Shown one piece after another: positions 4,499-7,221 of a DNA stretch of 7,221 bases (position 1 is the first letter of the stretch; every line of letters starts with the position of its first letter). This DNA is from DATFWK01 sp035259345 (lineage in GTDB: Bacteria > Actinomycetota > Thermoleophilia > Miltoncostaeales > Miltoncostaeaceae): NCBI GenBank assembly GCA_035259345.1, contig DATFWK010000120.1, positions 1-7,221 on the forward strand, written 5' to 3'. The position numbers were made by a program, and so were the translations under genes. Under the pieces are notes generated by a model. The model saw only the letters and a program-made list of their open reading frames with translations. It was not told the DNA's origin and made no database searches.

Positions 4499-5145
4499 CC
4501 GGCCCGGCGGACCTCGACGCGGTCGCCGCGCCCGATCACGATCTCGGCGACCATGGCGGCGGGGAACAGGCCGTGCTCGACCACGCCGGGCGTCGCGGCG
4601 AGCCGCGTCGCGAGCTCGGCCGGGTCGCCCACGTCGCCGATGTAGTCGGCGATCACATTGCCGTCGGGGCTGGGCGGGGCGTCACGGATGCGGACGGCGC
4701 CGAGGCGGCCGAGCGTGGCGGCGAGTCCGTACTTGAGCAGCTCCAGGGGGACCGGTGGCGCGAGCCGCTCGACGAGCTTGTCCGAGGACACGATCACCAC
4801 GAAGCGGTCCGCCGCGGCGGCCACCACCTTCTCGCGGGTATGGGCACCGCCGCCGCCCTTCACGACCCAGCCGTCAGCGGCGACCTGGTCGGCGCCGTCG
4901 ATCGCGATGTCAAGCCTCGGGAGGGCGCCGGCGCCGCTGAAGGGCTCGACCGGCAGCCCGAGGCCTCGAGCCGCCCGCTCGGTCGCCGGCGACGTGGCGA
5001 CGCAGCGCAGCGTGAGGGCCCGCGCGGCCAGCGCCGGGAGCAGGAAGGCCACGGTCGAGCCGGTGCCGAGGCCGACGAGCATGCCGTCCTCGACCAGCTC
5101 CGCCGCCGCCTCGGCGGCGAGCCGCTTCTCGCGGTCGATCGCCAT
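4495..5145 (-). CDS. rpiA: ribose-5-phosphate isomerase A
   Basis: RpiA interconverts ribose 5-phosphate and ribulose 5-phosphate in the non-oxidative pentose phosphate pathway, in the cytoplasm. The 216-residue product has the family motifs in order: GLGTGST (25-31, phosphate loop), ATSPATE (50-56), DIAIDGADQV (79-88), VKGGGGAHTREK (95-106), SDKLVERL (121-128), ELLKYG (135-140), PSPDGNVIADY (159-168) and GVVEHGLF (187-194). Catalytic residues corresponding to E. coli D81, D84, K94 and E103 are D83, D86, K96 and E105, all present. Length is normal (E. coli about 219). ATG at 5145 has no Shine-Dalgarno but a TAGCGT box 9 nt upstream. It is divergent from the SDR gene, 61 bp apart, and convergent with the HAD gene; the two TAG stops lie on opposite strands of one CTAG. 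Confidence 0.95.
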   Translation of the reverse strand: MAIDREKRLAAEAAAELVEDGMLVGLGTGSTVAFLLPALAARALTLRCVATSPATERAARGLGLPVEPFSGAGALPRLDIAIDGADQVAADGWVVKGGGGAHTREKVVAAAADRFVVIVSSDKLVERLAPPVPLELLKYGLAATLGRLGAVRIRDAPPSPDGNVIADYIGDVGDPAELATRLAATPGVVEHGLFPAAMVAEIVIGRGDRVEVRRAG

Positions 5146-5154
5146 CGCGCCGGG

Positions 5155-5160
5155 ACGCTA
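5155..5160 (-). promoter_or_regulatory. -10-like box (TAGCGT) for leaderless rpiA mRNA
   Basis: On the minus strand TAGCGT ends 9 nt before the rpiA ATG. It shares the 61-bp divergent gap with the SDR promoter box at 5193-5198; the two face opposite ways. No convincing -35 element was found. Confidence 0.4.
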
Positions 5161-5192
5161 TCCGGGCGCCTCACGGAGCCGCCGACGGCGTC

Positions 5193-5198
5193 TAGCCT
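5193..5198 (+). promoter_or_regulatory. -10-like box (TAGCCT) for leaderless SDR mRNA
   Basis: TAGCCT ends 8 nt before the GTG at 5207, and there is no Shine-Dalgarno. The identical hexamer precedes the aldolase gene by 7 nt. The box helps to select GTG 5207 as the start. Confidence 0.45.
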
Positions 5199-5206
5199 TC
5201 CGGGCC

Positions 5207-6010
5207 GTGGGCCCCGACCCGGCATCAGGGAACGAGGCGGCGCTGCCCCCGGCGCGTCTGCTCGGGAAGTCCGCGCTCGTCACGGGCGCCGCCAAGGGCA
5301 TCGGCCGGGCGACCGCGGAGCTCTTCGCGGCGGAGGGCGCGCGGGTCGTCGTGAGCGACATCGACCGGGAGGGGCTGGACCGGCTCCGCGAGCGCCTCGA
5401 GGGCCGGAGGGCCGAGGTCGCCGCCGTCGTCGGCGACGTCTCGAGGCCCGACGACGCGAGGAGCATGGTGCGTACGGCCGTCGAGCGTTACGGGCGGCTC
5501 GACGTGCTGGTGGCGAACGCCGGCGTGATCCCGCTTCGCACGATCACGGAAGCCACGCCCGACGACTGGGACGAGGTCATGGCGGTCGACGGCCGCGGGA
5601 TGTTCCTGTGCTGCAAGTACGCCATCGAGGAGATGCTGGCGACGGGCGGTGGGTCGATCGTCTGCCTGTCGTCGATCTCGGGCATGGCCGGCCAGCGGGG
5701 CCAGTCGACCTACGGGCCGGCGAAGTTCGCCGCCTCCGGGCTGACGATGCACCTGGCGGTCGAGTGGGCCGAGCATGGCATCCGGGTGAACGCCGTCGCG
5801 CCGGGCACGATCAACACGGAGCGCGTGCAGGCCCTCCCGCTGGAGCCCGGTGGAAGCGAGTACGTCGCGGAGATGGAGCGGATGCACCCGATGGGCCGGC
5901 TCGGGGAGCCGGAGGAGGTCGCCCAGGCGATCGCCTTCCTGGCGTCCGATCAGGCCTCGTTCATCACGGGCGCGATCCTGCCGGTCGACGGCGGTTACCT
6001 CGCGCGATGA
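5207..6010 (+). CDS. short-chain dehydrogenase/reductase (SDR), classical type
   Basis: The 267-residue product is a classical SDR, an NAD(P)-dependent oxidoreductase of about 250 aa. Motifs: TGAAKGIG (26-33, cofactor glycine motif), D51 at the end of the second strand (VVVSDID), which usually favours NAD(H) over NADP(H), GDVS (76-79), VANAG (102-106), catalytic serine S156 in CLSSISG, and Y169-x3-K173 in YGPAK. The C-terminal GIRVNAVAPG and ITGAILPVDGGY segments are also typical. The fourth tetrad position, normally Asn in the helix read as NLRG, is D128 here (VDGRG). Substrate is not readable; sugar or alcohol dehydrogenases and FabG-like reductases share this pattern. GTG at 5207 was chosen because it follows a TAGCCT box and leaves about 20 residues before the first strand. 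The frame stays open upstream to 4658, but that part is antisense to rpiA and is not real coding. The aldolase gene follows after 71 bp and a hairpin. Confidence 0.92.
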   Translation: MGPDPASGNEAALPPARLLGKSALVTGAAKGIGRATAELFAAEGARVVVSDIDREGLDRLRERLEGRRAEVAAVVGDVSRPDDARSMVRTAVERYGRLDVLVANAGVIPLRTITEATPDDWDEVMAVDGRGMFLCCKYAIEEMLATGGGSIVCLSSISGMAGQRGQSTYGPAKFAASGLTMHLAVEWAEHGIRVNAVAPGTINTERVQALPLEPGGSEYVAEMERMHPMGRLGEPEEVAQAIAFLASDQASFITGAILPVDGGYLAR

Positions 6011-6019
6011 GCGGCGGGC

Positions 6020-6050
6020 CCGCACGCCCGTGAGGTCCGAGGGCGTGCGG
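6020..6050 (+). terminator. perfect 10-bp hairpin after SDR gene
   Basis: CCGCACGCCC (6020-6029) and GGGCGTGCGG (6041-6050) are exact inverted copies around an 11-nt loop, starting 10 nt after the SDR stop and 19 nt before the aldolase -10 box. It lacks a U-tract but its strength and place suggest termination of the SDR transcript. An operator for the aldolase promoter is the alternative. Confidence 0.5.
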
Positions 6051-6068
6051 TCGCCGCCGTCGCGCGGC

Positions 6069-6074
6069 TAGCCT
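6069..6074 (+). promoter_or_regulatory. -10-like box (TAGCCT) for leaderless aldolase mRNA
   Basis: TAGCCT ends 7 nt before the ATG at 6082. There is no Shine-Dalgarno before the ATG, and the hexamer is identical to that of the SDR gene. Together these support a promoter giving a transcript that begins at the start codon. Confidence 0.5.
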
Positions 6075-6081
6075 GCCGTCG

Positions 6082-7107
6082 ATGCCCATCGCGACGACCA
6101 CGCAGTACGCCGCGATGCTGGACGCGGCGGCGTCGGGCGGGTTCGCGTTCCCCGGGGTGAACGTGTCGTCCTCCCAGACGCTCAACGCCGCCCTGCGCGG
6201 GCTCGCCGACGCGGGGTCCGACGGGATCGTCCAGGTGTCGACAGGGGGCGCCGAGTACCTGTCGGGGCAGGCCGGCGACATGGTGGCGGGGGCACGCGCC
6301 TTCCAGGCGTTCGCGCGCGAGGTCGCCGCGAACGCCCCCGTGCTCGTCGCCCTGCACACGGACCACTGCCCGCCGGACAAGCTCGACGGCTTCCTCAGGC
6401 CGCTGCTGGCCGAGTCGGTGGAGCGCCACCGCCGCGGCGAGGAGCCGCTGTTCCAGTCCCAGATGTTCGACGGCTCGACGCTGCCGCTGGAGGAGAACCT
6501 TCGGATCGCCGCCGATCTGCTCGAGCGGTGCGCCGGCGCGAACGTCGTGCTCGAGGTCGAGTGCGGGGTGGTCGGCGGCGAGGAGGACGGCCTGCGGGCG
6601 GACGCGCCACGTGAGCGCCTGTACACCACCAACGAGGACCTCCTGCGCGTTGCGGAGGTGCTCGGGACCGGCGAGCGGGGGCGCTACCTGCTCGCGGCGA
6701 CCTTCGGCAACGTCCACGGCGTCTACCAGCCGGGCAAGGTCGAGCTGCGGCCGAAGGTGCTGGCCGACGGGCAGGCCGCGCTCGCCGCCGCCCACCCCGG
6801 CGCCCGCTTCGACTACGTGTTCCACGGCGGCTCGGGCTCCCGTCCCGACGAGATCCGGGAGGCGATCTCCTACGGCGTCGTGAAGATGAACATCGACACG
6901 GACATGCAGTACGCGTTCACGCGCGCGACCGCCGGCCACATGTTCGTCCACTACGACGGCGTCCTGAAGCTCGACGGCGGCGTGGGCCAGAAGAAGGCCT
7001 ACGACCCGCGCTCCTGGGGCCGCGAGGCGGAGGCGGCGATGGCCGCCAGGGTCGCCGAGGCATGCCGTGAGCTCGGCTCGGCGGGCAGGAGCCTGCTGCG
7101 GTCATGA
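6082..7107 (+). CDS. fba: class II fructose-bisphosphate aldolase
   Basis: This zinc enzyme cleaves fructose 1,6-bisphosphate to dihydroxyacetone phosphate and glyceraldehyde 3-phosphate, or runs the reverse in gluconeogenesis, in the cytoplasm. The 341-residue product matches the FbaA (type IIA) length. Motifs: PGVNVSS (24-30), LHTDHC (91-96) with catalytic D94 and zinc ligand H95, LEVECGVVGGEEDG (157-170) with the glutamate metal and loop residues, ATFGNVHGVY (206-215) with zinc ligand H212, VFHGGSGS (246-253) with zinc ligand H248 and phosphate-binding residues, and KMNIDTDMQ (268-276) with N270 and D272. All key residues are present, so it should be active. ATG at 6082 follows a TAGCCT box. 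The stop TGA overlaps the ATG of the next gene (ATGA), so the two genes are very likely one transcript. Tagatose-bisphosphate aldolases are related, but the HTDHC and long C-terminus favour Fba. Confidence 0.95.
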   Translation: MPIATTTQYAAMLDAAASGGFAFPGVNVSSSQTLNAALRGLADAGSDGIVQVSTGGAEYLSGQAGDMVAGARAFQAFAREVAANAPVLVALHTDHCPPDKLDGFLRPLLAESVERHRRGEEPLFQSQMFDGSTLPLEENLRIAADLLERCAGANVVLEVECGVVGGEEDGLRADAPRERLYTTNEDLLRVAEVLGTGERGRYLLAATFGNVHGVYQPGKVELRPKVLADGQAALAAAHPGARFDYVFHGGSGSRPDEIREAISYGVVKMNIDTDMQYAFTRATAGHMFVHYDGVLKLDGGVGQKKAYDPRSWGREAEAAMAARVAEACRELGSAGRSLLRS

Positions 7108-7221
7108 GCGCGGCCGGCAACGACCCGATGGTCATCGTCGGCGCGGGCCTGACCGGCGGCAACGCCGCGGCCACGCTGCGCGATGAGGGCCACTCCGGGC
7201 GCATCGTGCTCATCGGCCGGG
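7104..7221 (+). CDS. FAD/NAD(P)-dependent oxidoreductase (ferredoxin-reductase type), N-terminal part, cut by right edge
   Basis: Thirty-nine residues are visible from ATG 7104. They read as the first beta-alpha-beta unit of an FAD-binding fold: MVIVGAGLTGGNAAATLR, with GxGxxG at residues 13-18, then GRIVLIG as the second strand. The phrase closely resembles rubredoxin/ferredoxin-NAD(+) reductases of the Pyr_redox_2 family (BphA4-like), which pass electrons from NAD(P)H to a ferredoxin. The identity is limited to this motif because the rest lies outside the window. The ATG overlaps the aldolase stop by 4 nt (ATGA), indicating translational coupling. No separate promoter or Shine-Dalgarno is expected. 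A functional link to aldolase is not obvious. Confidence 0.75.
   Translation, partial: MSAAGNDPMVIVGAGLTGGNAAATLRDEGHSGRIVLIGR

Noticed and set aside
4658..5206. N-terminal extension of the SDR frame
   Set aside because: These bases encode RpiA on the other strand. The SDR fold begins about 20 residues after GTG 5207, which also has the promoter box.
3505..6033. 842-codon plus-strand open frame spanning STAS, HAD, rpiA and SDR genes
   Set aside because: It is out of frame with four well-supported genes. Its translation is Arg/Ala/Gly-rich without domains, a usual effect of few stops in very GC-rich DNA.
5995..6951. 318-codon minus-strand open frame opposite the aldolase
   Set aside because: It is antisense to fba, whose catalytic motifs are all intact, and it has no recognisable domain.

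Overview
The window is about 70% GC with strongly G/C-ending codons and dense, mostly non-overlapping genes on both strands. Several genes appear to be read from leaderless transcripts. This fits a high-GC Gram-positive lineage such as Actinomycetota (Thermoleophilia-like) or a high-GC Chloroflexota. I infer this from composition and gene style only; there is no rRNA or marker phylogeny here.

Left part (1-1533): the 5' part of a class III aminotransferase gene runs off the left edge on the minus strand. It is divergent from a NarL/FixJ-type response regulator, and the ~200 bp gap between them holds a -10-like box and an inverted repeat. No histidine kinase is in view.

Middle part (1594-3638) is a small regulatory and stress-type cluster. 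It contains a STAS anti-sigma-factor antagonist with an intact D-S-S-G phosphorylation motif (minus), a YciE/DUF892 ferritin-like gene that seems to have lost about 50 internal residues (minus), an unrecognised ~113-residue protein (plus), and a second STAS protein whose phosphorylation motif has decayed to G-S-V-G (plus). The gaps are rich in perfect inverted repeats. One gap carries a weak match to a general-stress (SigB-type) promoter, which would suit the STAS neighbours.

Right part (3668-7221) is metabolic: a Cof-type HAD hydrolase (plus), ribose-5-phosphate isomerase RpiA (minus), an SDR oxidoreductase (plus), class II fructose-bisphosphate aldolase (plus), and the start of an FAD/NAD(P)-dependent oxidoreductase overlapping the aldolase by ATGA. 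The HAD and rpiA genes converge and share the tetranucleotide CTAG as both stop codons, with a hairpin inside the last HAD codons. Five genes (aminotransferase, HAD, rpiA, SDR, aldolase) have a TANNNT box 6-9 nt before the start codon and no clear Shine-Dalgarno, as expected for leaderless mRNAs.

No RNA genes, CRISPR arrays, insertion sequences or phage genes were seen. The most unusual items are the internally shortened DUF892 gene, the intact/degenerate STAS pair, the repeated leaderless promoter pattern, and the CTAG-shared convergent stop with its embedded hairpin.
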